Positions 38,349-45,979 of a DNA stretch of 64,000 nucleotides are shown here, piece after piece. The first letter of the stretch is position 1. The number at the start of each line of letters is the position of its first letter. Both the position numbers and the translations under genes were made by a program. The notes under the pieces were generated by a model. That model was given only the letters and a program-made list of their open reading frames with translations. It was not told where the DNA came from and made no database searches. The DNA comes from JAQBVV01 sp965249205 (GTDB taxonomy: Bacteria; Acidobacteriota; Vicinamibacteria; Vicinamibacterales; UBA2999). The stretch is from positions 434,001 through 498,000 of the forward strand of contig CBDFLL010000004.1 of the NCBI GenBank assembly GCA_965249205.1, given 5' to 3'.

Positions 38349-38846
38349 TCAGTCGTGGCCCGCGTCGGGCGCAGCGGTGCGCGAGCGCTGGTCGACGCGA
38401 CTGTTTGCCAGATGCGGGGCCAGGAACGCTGTCACCTCGCGCTCCAGGATGCCAACTTCCACGTGAACGCCGGCATCCTGCAGTAGCCGCAAGCCCCTGC
38501 CGTTGTTTCGCGGATCCGAGTCGACAATACCGACGAACACTGATCCGATTCCTCGGGCAACCAGCGCGGACGCGCAAGACGGCGTACGGCCCTGGAATGC
38601 GCACGGTTCCAGGGTGACGAACACTGAAAGCCGAGCGGCGCTCCCGGTGAATGACAAGGACGCCAGCGCGGACGCCTCCGCGTGTGGAGCGCCGGGTACT
38701 CCGGTAAAGCCCCGCGAGAGGATCCGATCGCCAGCGACAATGACGCACCCGACCGGGGGATTCGGTCGGCATGCTGGCAAAGCCTTCCGGCTCTCCGCCA
38801 ACGCGGCCGCCATAAATCGCGTCTTCTCCTCTGAAGAGAAATCCAT
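38349..38846 (-). CDS. RibD-type deaminase domain protein (stand-alone)
   Basis: A zinc-dependent cytidine-deaminase-fold protein of 165 residues. The motifs GAPHAEASAL and TLEPCAFQGRTPSC match the zinc ligands (HAE, PCxxxGRTPxC) of the RibD deaminase that acts in riboflavin synthesis. The C-terminal reductase domain of bifunctional RibD is absent, so it is either the pyrimidine deaminase alone or a related nucleobase deaminase. It is the last gene of a minus-strand group and is convergent with dusB. Confidence 0.75.
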   Translation of the reverse strand: MDFSSEEKTRFMAAALAESRKALPACRPNPPVGCVIVAGDRILSRGFTGVPGAPHAEASALASLSFTGSAARLSVFVTLEPCAFQGRTPSCASALVARGIGSVFVGIVDSDPRNNGRGLRLLQDAGVHVEVGILEREVTAFLAPHLANSRVDQRSRTAAPDAGHD

Positions 38847-38873
38847 CGCGCCTTCGGCCCGGCTAAATCCCGC

Positions 38874-39098
38874 TCACGAACTGGCCTTTCTTCCAACGGC
38901 CTGGCGCAACGTCACGAGAAACTCATCCAGCGGCACACGATGAATGCGCGCTGCCCACTCAACCGTGAGCGCCTTGGTCAGCAGGCGACGCACCGAATAC
39001 CCGCTTACCCGCTCGATGCCGAACACTTCCATCACGTCCGCGATGTCACCGTATTGTTCGAGGATGTCGGCGACCCGAGTGTCCTTAGTGATCGTCAT
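38874..39098 (-). CDS. DUF1858 domain protein
   Basis: A 74-residue protein beginning TITKDTRVADILEQYGDIAD and continuing VMEVFGIE. This is the DUF1858 pattern, a small helical domain often found with hybrid-cluster or metabolic proteins, whose function is unknown. It overlaps the end of the DinB-like gene by 14 bp and precedes the deaminase by 27 bp, suggesting one transcript. Confidence 0.7.
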   Translation of the reverse strand: MTITKDTRVADILEQYGDIADVMEVFGIERVSGYSVRRLLTKALTVEWAARIHRVPLDEFLVTLRQAVGRKASS

Positions 39099-39624
39099 GC
39101 GTCACTCGCTCGCGTGTTGGAGCCTGATTGTAGGCCTTCGACTGGCCGGGCGGAATCGTCAAAGATGTCCACGCGGTGCCGCGCGACGATTTCGCCAAGT
39201 ACACGATCTGCCCGACGTGGTAGCTGATGTGTGCGAGCGATCGATGCAGCGCTTCGTCCACCCGGAGGGGCAGCCCTCGAATCGTGACCGTGCGCTGGAG
39301 CTGTTCGTCCTCGAGCGTCGCCAGGGCGCCCAGCAGCACATCCCACGCCTGGCTCCACTTCGAGAGAAGCTCAGCGCGTGTCACGACCCGCGGCCGGAAC
39401 TCCTCTTCTCTGTCACGCCACGGCTTCTCGCCATCGCTGGTCAGGGAGTCCGTAAAGCGCGACTGGAGGTTGCCGGCGAGGTGCCAGCAGATCACCGCGA
39501 TGGAACTTCCGCCATTGGGCCCGTCAACCGAGAGCGCAGCTTCGTCGATCTGGTTAATGGCGCTCTCACCGAGCCCCTTGTATCGAAGGAACTCCGAGCG
39601 AATCGATTCAATGATGTTCGTCAT
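39085..39624 (-). CDS. DinB-like/DUF1572 family protein
   Basis: A 179-residue helical-bundle protein. The DinB/YfiT-like pattern is visible in AVICWHLAGNLQSRF and LAHISYHVGQIVYLAK, whose histidines would form the metal site. Family members include thiol-dependent transferases, but most, like this one, have no assigned reaction. It overlaps the DUF1858 gene by 14 bp. Confidence 0.7.
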   Translation of the reverse strand: MTNIIESIRSEFLRYKGLGESAINQIDEAALSVDGPNGGSSIAVICWHLAGNLQSRFTDSLTSDGEKPWRDREEEFRPRVVTRAELLSKWSQAWDVLLGALATLEDEQLQRTVTIRGLPLRVDEALHRSLAHISYHVGQIVYLAKSSRGTAWTSLTIPPGQSKAYNQAPTRERVTHDDH

Positions 39625-39699
39625 GACTGTGTGCCCCGACCCAACTGCCCGATGCCCCTCTCTGCGTCCCTGTTCCCGAGATTGCTTCAGTCGAGGTGT

Positions 39700-40425
39700 C
39701 TACTGTATCGCTCGAGGCGTCCTGCGGGCAGCGACGTGGGTGGCGGACGCGGATCGAAGCCGCCGAAAGAGCATCAGATGCCCAAGCAGCGCCAGTTGAA
39801 CAAGGAAGCTTGGTAGCCAGACAAAGGGGAACGTGCCTGGCAGCAGGTTCGGCGGACCGTCGGTGAAGACGCGAAATGGGACGGGCGTGGAGAGAACGGC
39901 GACCAGCAGGTTATTGGCCAGAAGCGCCAGGCCCATCAGATTCCAGAGGGACAGAACCCAGCCAGGCACGTTGCGGCGGAGCAGCCACAAACCAAGCAGG
40001 CCTCCGGTGATGCCGCTGACGATGTCGAAGTTGAGGCCCGCGTAGGTCATGACCTCCGGGATCACCTGCTCGACGGAGAGCCGATACAGCAGCCACTCAA
40101 CGGGAACCCGAAACAGTTGAAATCCTACCAATGCCGCCACCCCGACCGACGAGCCCACGCGCGCTCCAGCAGCCGACGTGGCGAATCGGACCGTGACGAG
40201 TGTCAGAAGAAACACCATGGCCAGCGCCGGGGCGGGCACCGAGTCGTACCGGTCGAACTGGCCGCTCGTCGCTAGGAGTGCTGGAACGGCCAGGTACACG
40301 ACGAGGAAGCCCCCGACATACGCCCACCGCCGGCCGCGCCCCAATTGTGCTTCGATACGGAGGAGCGCCAGCCCCACGAGGACCGCCATGACGAGGACGA
40401 GGGCGATAAACAGAACAGTCGTCAT
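39700..40425 (-). CDS. hypothetical multi-spanning membrane protein
   Basis: The 241-residue product has about seven hydrophobic segments. The first is TVLFIALVLVMAVLVGLALL; later ones include YVGGFLVVYLAVPALLA, LAMVFLLTLVTVRF, GLLGLWLLRR and SFLVQLALLGHLMLF. The loop FTDGPPNLLPGTFPFVWLPS is distinctive. No family was recognised. It lies alone between the DinB-like and GNAT genes on the minus strand, with about 70 bp on each side. Confidence 0.65.
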   Translation of the reverse strand: MTTVLFIALVLVMAVLVGLALLRIEAQLGRGRRWAYVGGFLVVYLAVPALLATSGQFDRYDSVPAPALAMVFLLTLVTVRFATSAAGARVGSSVGVAALVGFQLFRVPVEWLLYRLSVEQVIPEVMTYAGLNFDIVSGITGGLLGLWLLRRNVPGWVLSLWNLMGLALLANNLLVAVLSTPVPFRVFTDGPPNLLPGTFPFVWLPSFLVQLALLGHLMLFRRLRSASATHVAARRTPRAIQ

Positions 40426-40492
40426 TCAGGTCTCCTGTTTGACGGGCGGCCTGCCATCGATAAACGCGAAGCAAGGTGCACTGAGCGAAGAG

Positions 40493-41017
40493 TTAGGCAC
40501 CAATGATGTAGGCATACATGACGCTGTCAATGAGCTTTCCGTCCTTGCTCACGCTCGCACGCAGAAGACCTTCACGCTGGAAGCCCACCTTCTCCAGCAC
40601 GCGCATGGATGCGGGATTCCACGCAAAGACGGGCGCCTCCAGCCTGGCGAATGAGGTCTCTGACCCTAGGTGCTGAACCAACGCCAAGGCGGCTGCCGTG
40701 GCGATTCCCTTCCCCCAGTACGGTTCACCCAACCAGTAGCCGAAGTGCGCTGTGCGGAAACAGACTCCATTCCCGCCCATTGCGCCGATGCCGCCGATCG
40801 CGTGGCCACCCAGCGTGATGGCAAGGGGAATACTTGGGCCCGAACATGCGGCGATCTCGAACCACTCTTCGGCGTCGCGCTCCGTATAGGGGTGTGGAAA
40901 CGACTCGGTGAGATTGAGCCAGACCTTCCGATTGTTCGCGTTCGCGACAAGGCTCGCCTTGTCAGCGCGACTCCAGGGCCGCAGCGCGCAGCCAGGGATT
41001 GACGTTGCAAGTGGCAT
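40493..41017 (-). CDS. GNAT family N-acetyltransferase (RimJ/RimL-like)
   Basis: A GCN5-related acetyltransferase of the RimJ/RimL type. The pattern includes CALRPWSRADKASLVANANN, HFGYWLGEPYWGKGIATAAA (acetyl-CoA binding motif A) and NPASMRVLEKVGFQREGL (motif B). A longer frame opens at a TTG at 41095, but the ATG at 41017 gives 174 residues, the usual length, and starts just before the fold. The substrate cannot be predicted. Confidence 0.8.
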   Translation of the reverse strand: MPLATSIPGCALRPWSRADKASLVANANNRKVWLNLTESFPHPYTERDAEEWFEIAACSGPSIPLAITLGGHAIGGIGAMGGNGVCFRTAHFGYWLGEPYWGKGIATAAALALVQHLGSETSFARLEAPVFAWNPASMRVLEKVGFQREGLLRASVSKDGKLIDSVMYAYIIGA

Positions 41018-41173
41018 GGCGCGTGGACCTCGCTGGCTTTCGTGTGGGCGCGTAACCGCACGCTTCACGATCGCACTAAGGGGCGTCGGCTGCAAGCGCC
41101 TGTACCGCTGCGCTAAAGGAGGCCCTCACGGATCACATGTTCCCGGACGCCGTCGGAAAGGCCGGCCCAGCGA

Positions 41174-42325
41174 TCACTTCGCGTTCACGTCGAGAAGGGT
41201 AAACTTCTGCACACGTCTGTTCTCCGGCTGAAGCGGCGTTACTTCCGTCACGTAGAGGTTCCCCCTGGAATCGGCTGCCATGTGGTGCAGCGTCCCGAAC
41301 TCACCTGGCGCAGAACCCCACTGGCCGAACGTGTCGAGCAGTTCCAGCGTCGCACGATCGAACACCATCACCTTGGCCTGGCTCCGGTTGCCGACATACA
41401 GAAACCGCTGCTCGGGGTCGGTGGAGAAGGCAGTACTGGCGGCGGTCGTACCGTTGCCGCACTCGGGCGCGACGCAATCTCGTCCGATAAACACCTGCGT
41501 CACGAACGTGCCATCGAGTGTGAACACCTGCACTCGCTTCCCGCCGCGGTCTGAGACGTAGACAAACCCGTCCTGTGACACGCGCGCGGCGTGCACCGGT
41601 TGCACGAATTGTGGAGCGCCCAGGTCGTCGGCGTCAGCCAGCGCCGGATTGGGCGCGTCGTCGGTGGGCACGTTGCCGAACGCGCCCCACATGCGTTTGA
41701 AGCCGCCAGTGTCGGCATCGAACACGATCACCCGGCGATTTCCGTAGCCGTCGGCGACGAAGAGTTCATTCGTGTCTGCGTGCACGAACGCGTCTGCCGG
41801 CCGATTCAGATTCTGCGTGTCGGCGTTGCCTTGGCTCTGCCCCGCCCGGCCGATCTGCATGACGAAGTCCCCGGCCCTGGTGAACTTCAGAATCTGGTTA
41901 TCAGTTTCGCCATTGCCACCGATCCACACGTAACCCTTGGGGTCCACGTGCACGCCGTGCTCAGAGGACGGCCACTGGTACCCGTCGGCGGGTCCACCCC
42001 ATGCCTGGACAAGATTGCCGGCTTCGTCGAACTCCAAGACAGGAGGGGCGGCCCTCTCCTGTTCCTCCGGGTCCAATGTGCGTGGGCGCTGGAGGACCCA
42101 GACGTGGTCCTCTGCGTCGACCGCGACGCTGGCGACCTGTCCGAACTGCCAGTTGTTCGGAATCGTGGGCCACGCCGGGTCTACCTGAAACGTCGGCGCG
42201 TCAAGCGCTGTGGACGGTTCGGCCGGCGCCGTTGCGCCTCCGGGCGCGTCGCGGCCACAGCTAGCAGCGAGCACTCCGACGGCCAACAAGACGGCCACGA
42301 CCCGTACCTCTTTGTGTGTATCCAT
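41174..42325 (-). CDS. NHL-repeat beta-propeller lipoprotein
   Basis: A 383-residue protein with a lipoprotein signal (VVAVLLAVGVLAASC, lipobox LAAS-C), so probably membrane-anchored on the outside. The body repeats an NHL-type pattern, for example VAVDAEDHVWVLQR, VHVDPKGYVWIGGNG and ARVSQDGFVYVSDRGGKRV, consistent with a six-bladed propeller. Such proteins include peptidylglycine-lyase-like and extracellular binding proteins; no active site was identified. Confidence 0.75.
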   Translation of the reverse strand: MDTHKEVRVVAVLLAVGVLAASCGRDAPGGATAPAEPSTALDAPTFQVDPAWPTIPNNWQFGQVASVAVDAEDHVWVLQRPRTLDPEEQERAAPPVLEFDEAGNLVQAWGGPADGYQWPSSEHGVHVDPKGYVWIGGNGETDNQILKFTRAGDFVMQIGRAGQSQGNADTQNLNRPADAFVHADTNELFVADGYGNRRVIVFDADTGGFKRMWGAFGNVPTDDAPNPALADADDLGAPQFVQPVHAARVSQDGFVYVSDRGGKRVQVFTLDGTFVTQVFIGRDCVAPECGNGTTAASTAFSTDPEQRFLYVGNRSQAKVMVFDRATLELLDTFGQWGSAPGEFGTLHHMAADSRGNLYVTEVTPLQPENRRVQKFTLLDVNAK

Positions 42326-42356
42326 AAGACGCTCCCGTCAATGTTCCCGAATCACT

Positions 42357-42638
42357 CTACAGAGCCGAACCGACGACAACTGTCCATGCTCGGATTCGCC
42401 ATCCAGTCACGAGACCATCAACAACATAGGGATCCTTTGCGACGAACTCCTCGACGTTCGTTCGGTCGCCGACCCTGAATACGAAGGCGGCGCCATCCAC
42501 CGGATCGGCAAACGCCCCAGCCAGCACCAGCTCGCCACGAGCGGCGTATTCCCGCACCAGACCCAGATGGGCCTCGCGGTACGGCGCCCGTCGCTCGACG
42601 ACGTTCTCCACGTAGTCGTAAAAGAGAAGGAAGTACAT
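42357..42638 (-). CDS. YciI-like protein
   Basis: A 93-residue ferredoxin-like alpha+beta protein. It starts MYFLLFYDYVENVVERRAPY, and the segment HLGLVREYAARGELVLAGAF with a DPYVVDGLV motif matches the YciI/YCII family. Family members are small, often dimeric, and of mostly unknown function. It is 14 bp downstream of the creatininase-like gene and probably co-transcribed with it. Confidence 0.75.
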   Translation of the reverse strand: MYFLLFYDYVENVVERRAPYREAHLGLVREYAARGELVLAGAFADPVDGAAFVFRVGDRTNVEEFVAKDPYVVDGLVTGWRIRAWTVVVGSAL

Positions 42639-42652
42639 CGAAACGGTCCTGT

Positions 42653-43468
42653 TCAGCGACGGCTGCTCACGCGCAACTCTCGAATGTCATTGACGGCATC
42701 TTCGATCTGCATTTCCAGAATGCGCTTGCCGAATACGGCCGTTGATTTCGAAGGATCGCCGGTGTGACCCTGCCCATCGTCAGGTCGTCCGGGGCCCATC
42801 TTGTCGACACGCAACATCGATGGATTGATGAACATCAGGCTCGATGTGTCGTGCGTGCCAGCATGTGATCCGACGTCGGCGGCGCTGAGACCCTGACTCA
42901 GGACCCACTCGTCACCCCGCCCTGGATAGTAGGCGGAGACGTGGTGGACGCGCGCCGTCGTGGCGGCCCATTCCTGGTTCAGCGCCTCGGCCACGAGCCT
43001 CTGCCCCTCCTGGTTCCCTCCGCTGTCCCCGATGAACGCGATATCGATGAACCCATGCTGTCTGAAGCTTCTGGCGGCGTGCTCGAGCACGTTGGTAAAG
43101 ACGTCCTGCGGGATCGTGATCGTGCCGGCGAATCGCATGTGGCTCGTGGGCGGGTTGCTCTCACCCTCGGGAACGTAGGCGACCACTGGGGCCACAAGCG
43201 CGTTCCCGATCCACTCGGCGATCTGCCCGGCCTTGTACTTCACTAGGTAGTTGTGCTTGCCAAGCGCCATATGAGGCCCGTTCTGTTCGGTGCCCCCTGT
43301 GGGGATGATGATGGTTGTCGTACCGTCGGCGATCGCGTCGCGAACCTCCATCCACGTGAGTTCCTCAAGGAACACACTGTCGGAGTGCGGCACCGATGGC
43401 GCTTGCGTCGAAGCCGGCGACGCCGAGATGATGAGTGCAGCTGATGTGGCTAGGATAGCAAGTCGCAT
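42653..43468 (-). CDS. creatininase-family protein with signal peptide
   Basis: A 271-residue protein with an N-terminal signal (LAILATSAALIISASPAS) and a creatininase/amidohydrolase-like fold. It starts EELTWMEVRDAIADGTTTII and then PTGGTEQNGPHMALGKHN, which holds the first metal ligands. The usual NGHGGN motif is GDSGGNQ, and the second metal segment is HAGTHDTSS instead of HAGExETS. Substitutions at metal positions leave activity uncertain. Export is unusual for this otherwise cytosolic family. Confidence 0.75.
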   Translation of the reverse strand: MRLAILATSAALIISASPASTQAPSVPHSDSVFLEELTWMEVRDAIADGTTTIIIPTGGTEQNGPHMALGKHNYLVKYKAGQIAEWIGNALVAPVVAYVPEGESNPPTSHMRFAGTITIPQDVFTNVLEHAARSFRQHGFIDIAFIGDSGGNQEGQRLVAEALNQEWAATTARVHHVSAYYPGRGDEWVLSQGLSAADVGSHAGTHDTSSLMFINPSMLRVDKMGPGRPDDGQGHTGDPSKSTAVFGKRILEMQIEDAVNDIRELRVSSRR

Positions 43469-43490
43469 ACCTCCTCCGTCGAAATGTTTC

Positions 43491-43635
43491 TGGCGCTGAT
43501 TTCATGAACGCGCCGCTCCGAGTAACCGCGATCAGTACCTGCGTCCGTAGAGTCAGGGAGTAGGCACCTATTCAGCCCCTTCCTACCGCAGGAGTACCAC
43601 GGCCGAGTGCTATGTACAACTGAAATCCGCGCTAG
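43491..43635. repeat. small inverted-repeat element, family 2, copy 1
   Basis: A 145-bp non-coding stretch ending in TGAAATCCGCGCTAG (43621-43635). It starts TGGCGCTGATTTCA, 12 of 14 bases inverse to the right end. It resembles 54653-54782 over GATTTCATGARCGCG, GCTCCGAGT and the right end. Its right side is CTAG. MITE-like; no gene inside. Confidence 0.55.
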
Positions 43636-43659
43636 ATGCGCGAAACTGTTCGAAGCCCC

Positions 43660-43788
43660 TCACCCCTCCGGCAAGTACTCCGGCGCCTCGGTGAGTTCGC
43701 GTGGAGCGCCTTGGCAGGCTGCCCCGGCGACCGGCACAAGCAGGAGGACCGCCAATACGAGACGTCGCCTCCGTGTCCTGGTCGACAC
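43660..43788 (-). CDS. possible 42-residue lipoprotein
   Basis: A GTG at 43788 opens a frame reading MSTRTRRRRLVLAVLLLVP, then VAGAACQGAPRELTEAPEY, stopping at 43660. It has an Arg-rich n-region, a hydrophobic core and a lipobox-like AGAAC, the layout of a bacterial lipoprotein signal, with a mature part of only about 18 residues. No clear ribosome site is seen. It could be a genuine small lipoprotein or the remnant of a longer gene, and it is wedged between two repeat elements. Confidence 0.35.
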   Translation of the reverse strand: MSTRTRRRRLVLAVLLLVPVAGAACQGAPRELTEAPEYLPEG

Positions 43789-43815
43789 AACTGACCCCGC
43801 GTCGGCAACGGGAAC

Positions 43816-43980
43816 CTAGTGTAGTGTCCAGGAAATAACTGGGCATTCGGCCGCCGCTGCATCCCGGCCGGTTGCCTTGTTCCTCCGTCAAATATGGCCA
43901 ATATTCTCGGTCGTCGCGCCTCACCGGCCGGGCGCATCGTCGTCCTCGATGCACCAGCTATTTCCCGGACACTACACTAG
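43816..43980. repeat. palindromic MITE-like element, family 1, copy 1
   Basis: A 165-bp element with terminal inverted repeats CTAGTGTAGTGTCC and inverse GGACACTACACTAG, extended by GGAAATARCTGG on both sides (about 26 of 28 bases). It has CTAG at each end and an internal stem CCCGGCCGGT/ACCGGCCGGG. The central core TCAAATATGGCCAATATT continues into CTCGGTCGTCGCGCC, shared with copies 2 and 3. The right CTAG contains the TAG stop of the ABM gene on the minus strand. Confidence 0.75.
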
Positions 43981-44330
43981 CGTTCGAAGCCCGCAAGGTA
44001 CGGAAAGTGCACCGCACCGAGCGCGGCGAGCGCCTCGGTTGCCGCGGCGCTGGCACTGCCGAGCACTTCGGTGCGTGTGATCGGCGCGATCGCGAGTAGA
44101 TCTGGCAGCGACGGGCCGACGTTCTGCAAGTGGGCGATCAGTGCCTCTGAACTCGCAAAGGTTTCATGAAGCAAACAACGAGTGCCAGCGGCATCAACGT
44201 ACCACTGATACCCGAGCGTACCGGGTTCGTTGGCCTCGACGGCATCGATATAACCCTGGGCTTTGCTCTTGAACTCGCCAGCCTTGCCATCGGCGATCGT
44301 GAACTCGACGATGTACGAAATCCTGCTCAT
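43977..44330 (-). CDS. antibiotic biosynthesis monooxygenase (ABM) domain protein
   Basis: A 117-residue dimeric alpha+beta-barrel-type protein, similar to YgiN/ABM heme-free monooxygenases. It begins SRISYIVEFTIADGKAGEFK, with TLGYQWYVD, CLLHETFASSEALIAHLQN as the diagnostic core. The frame opens at 44357, but the ATG at 44330 has AGGAGG 6 bp upstream, which decides the start. Its reaction is unknown. The TAG stop is part of the CTAG end of the adjacent palindromic element. Confidence 0.75.
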   Translation of the reverse strand: MSRISYIVEFTIADGKAGEFKSKAQGYIDAVEANEPGTLGYQWYVDAAGTRCLLHETFASSEALIAHLQNVGPSLPDLLAIAPITRTEVLGSASAAATEALAALGAVHFPYLAGFER

Positions 44331-44510
44331 CAACTCCCTCCTTTGATCAGAGAACAATCCACGATTCTAAACCTAGACCCGCCGCGAGTTGGGCTGACAC
44401 CCGTCGCTGACGTTTCGAACCACGAACATTGGTGCTACTGGGTACTCTGCGGCGTGACGGCCACCTGCATTCGGTGGTACACCCTGTTGGTGACGACACA
44501 CGCGTGACGC

Positions 44511-44858
44511 TCACTCCACGAGCGCCGCGATCCCAGCCTTCCCTTCCTGCAACTCGAAGTCGTAGATCAGTGCCTGTTCGAAGGCCTCGTAGAAATGCGC
44601 GGCAAGCTCCTGATGGGCCGGGTGTTCGAGGTAGGCGTTGAGACCGGCGGCGTCATCGAACTCAAGCACCGCCGCGTACGCGTAGTCCACCTGCATCCGC
44701 GCTTCGTAGCTGTGCCCCTGCATCAGGCGTCGCCCGACGTTCGCGCGGCGCACGGCGGGGATCGCCCGGAGCGCTGCTTCGAAGGCGCGGGCAAGCGCGG
44801 TGCGCGCCGCGGGAGACAGATCCGCCCTCGGTCGAAACAGCACCATATGTGCAACCAT
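44511..44858 (-). CDS. Dabb (stress-responsive A/B barrel) domain protein
   Basis: A 115-residue protein opening VAHMVLFRPRADLSPAAR, with YAYAAVLEFDDAAGLNAYLE and HPAHQELAAHFYEAF, the Dabb pattern (dimeric alpha/beta barrel; roles mostly unknown). Its ATG overlaps the stop of the upstream repetitive protein gene (TGATG), so it is probably translated by coupling as the last gene of the ntrC-like operon. Confidence 0.75.
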   Translation of the reverse strand: MVAHMVLFRPRADLSPAARTALARAFEAALRAIPAVRRANVGRRLMQGHSYEARMQVDYAYAAVLEFDDAAGLNAYLEHPAHQELAAHFYEAFEQALIYDFELQEGKAGIAALVE

Positions 44859-45979
44859 CAGCGCCGCCGCCGATCCTTCGAGGGTCCGCGCTGGTCTCGG
44901 TCCCTACCTGGCTTGCCGGGTGGGCGGCCCCCCGCTCCGGATGTTCGTGACTTGGACTCGGGCTTGCGCGCCCAACTCCCTTTCGGCGACCCGTATGACC
45001 CACCGGGCTTCGACCCCGACCTTGACCCTGGTCTGGTCGAGGCCGGCTTGCTCTCGGCACCGCCGGCCGCCTTTCGACGAGGGGGCCGGTCAACGCGGTC
45101 GTCCTGGCCCGGTTTTTCCCGTGGCGGCCGATCGTTCCGCGGCCGGTCCCCTGATGAGGGCGGTTTTTCCCGTGGCGGCCGATCGTTCCGCGGCCGGTCC
45201 CCTGATGAGGGCGGTCGAGTGCGGGGACCGCGATCGCTCCAAGGCCGATCGCGTGCGGTCGGGGGTTTCCCGCGGAAGGCTTGCCCGCCCTGATCGTCTT
45301 GGCGGCATCCGTCCTGCCGCGCCTTGTGCCGTGGCGGCCGATCGTTCCATGGCCGGTCCCCTGATGAGGGCGGTCGAGCGGTGCGGGGACCGCGGTCGTT
45401 CCATGGCCGATCGCGTGCGGCCGGCGGCTTCCCGCGAAAACCCTGATCGCCACGGTCGTCCTGGCGCGCCCTGTCTCGCGGCGGCCGATCGCTCCACGGG
45501 CGACCTCCCGAGGCCGGCGGTCTGCTCCCGCGCGCCGGTCGATCGCGCCATTCGTTCCGGGGTGCTCGGGTTGACTGCGGAGCCCGGCGTGCCGGGGCAG
45601 CGCCGTGAGGCGGCTGAGCGCCTTCCTTGTGACGTCGGTCGAAGCGCTTCTGTCTCAGGTCCTGGTTCCGCACCTTCTTGGCGTCTTTGAATTTCTGTCG
45701 CGGATCCTGATGATCACCGCCAGGCCGCCACGCGCGTCCACGCGACGGCGCTCTCGCGCCGCGCCGCGCGTCCGCCTCCGCTCGCAACCGTTCCGATTCG
45801 ACCCGTGCCTCCTCCGGTGAATTCCAGAGCCGACCCCTCGCGAAATACTTCATTTCCGCGTCCGGGTGCTTCCGCTTGATCCGCCTGAACGTCGGTAGCA
45901 GCTCGTCGCGTTCCGTCATGCGAAACGCTGTCGGCAAACCGCCGGTGATGATCGTCCAGTACGCGTGGCGTGGGGGCAT
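44858..45979 (-). CDS. repetitive Arg/Pro-rich, mostly disordered protein with a conserved N-terminal domain
   Basis: A 373-residue protein. Residues 1-70 form a compact domain (PPRHAYWTIITGGLPTAFR, DELLPTFRRIKRKHPDAEM, ARGRLWNSPEEAR). The rest is low complexity: charged, rich in Arg, Pro, Asp and Gly, with repeats of the type GDRPWNDRPPR and RGPRTARPPS. One 51-bp unit is perfectly duplicated (45111-45161 and 45162-45212). The tail is basic and Arg-rich. The composition recalls RNA-binding or condensate-forming regions, but no known RNA-binding domain is seen. Its ATG overlaps the stop of the sigma-54 activator (TAATG). Confidence 0.6.
   Translation of the reverse strand: MPPRHAYWTIITGGLPTAFRMTERDELLPTFRRIKRKHPDAEMKYFARGRLWNSPEEARVESERLRAEADARRGARAPSRGRAWRPGGDHQDPRQKFKDAKKVRNQDLRQKRFDRRHKEGAQPPHGAAPARRAPQSTRAPRNEWRDRPARGSRPPASGGRPWSDRPPRDRARQDDRGDQGFRGKPPAARDRPWNDRGPRTARPPSSGDRPWNDRPPRHKARQDGCRQDDQGGQAFRGKPPTARDRPWSDRGPRTRPPSSGDRPRNDRPPREKPPSSGDRPRNDRPPREKPGQDDRVDRPPRRKAAGGAESKPASTRPGSRSGSKPGGSYGSPKGSWARKPESKSRTSGAGGRPPGKPGRDRDQRGPSKDRRRR
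45111..45212. repeat. perfect 51-bp tandem duplication in the disordered protein gene
   Basis: Two identical 51-bp units in direct succession, each encoding 17 residues (GDRPRNDRPPREKPPSS), so the reading frame is kept. Perfect identity points to recent slippage or unequal recombination, and the number of units is likely variable between strains. Confidence 0.85.

Noticed and set aside
45111..45480. Regular repeats that could look like a CRISPR array
   Set aside because: Repeats are in-frame coding units without distinct spacers, and no cas genes are present.
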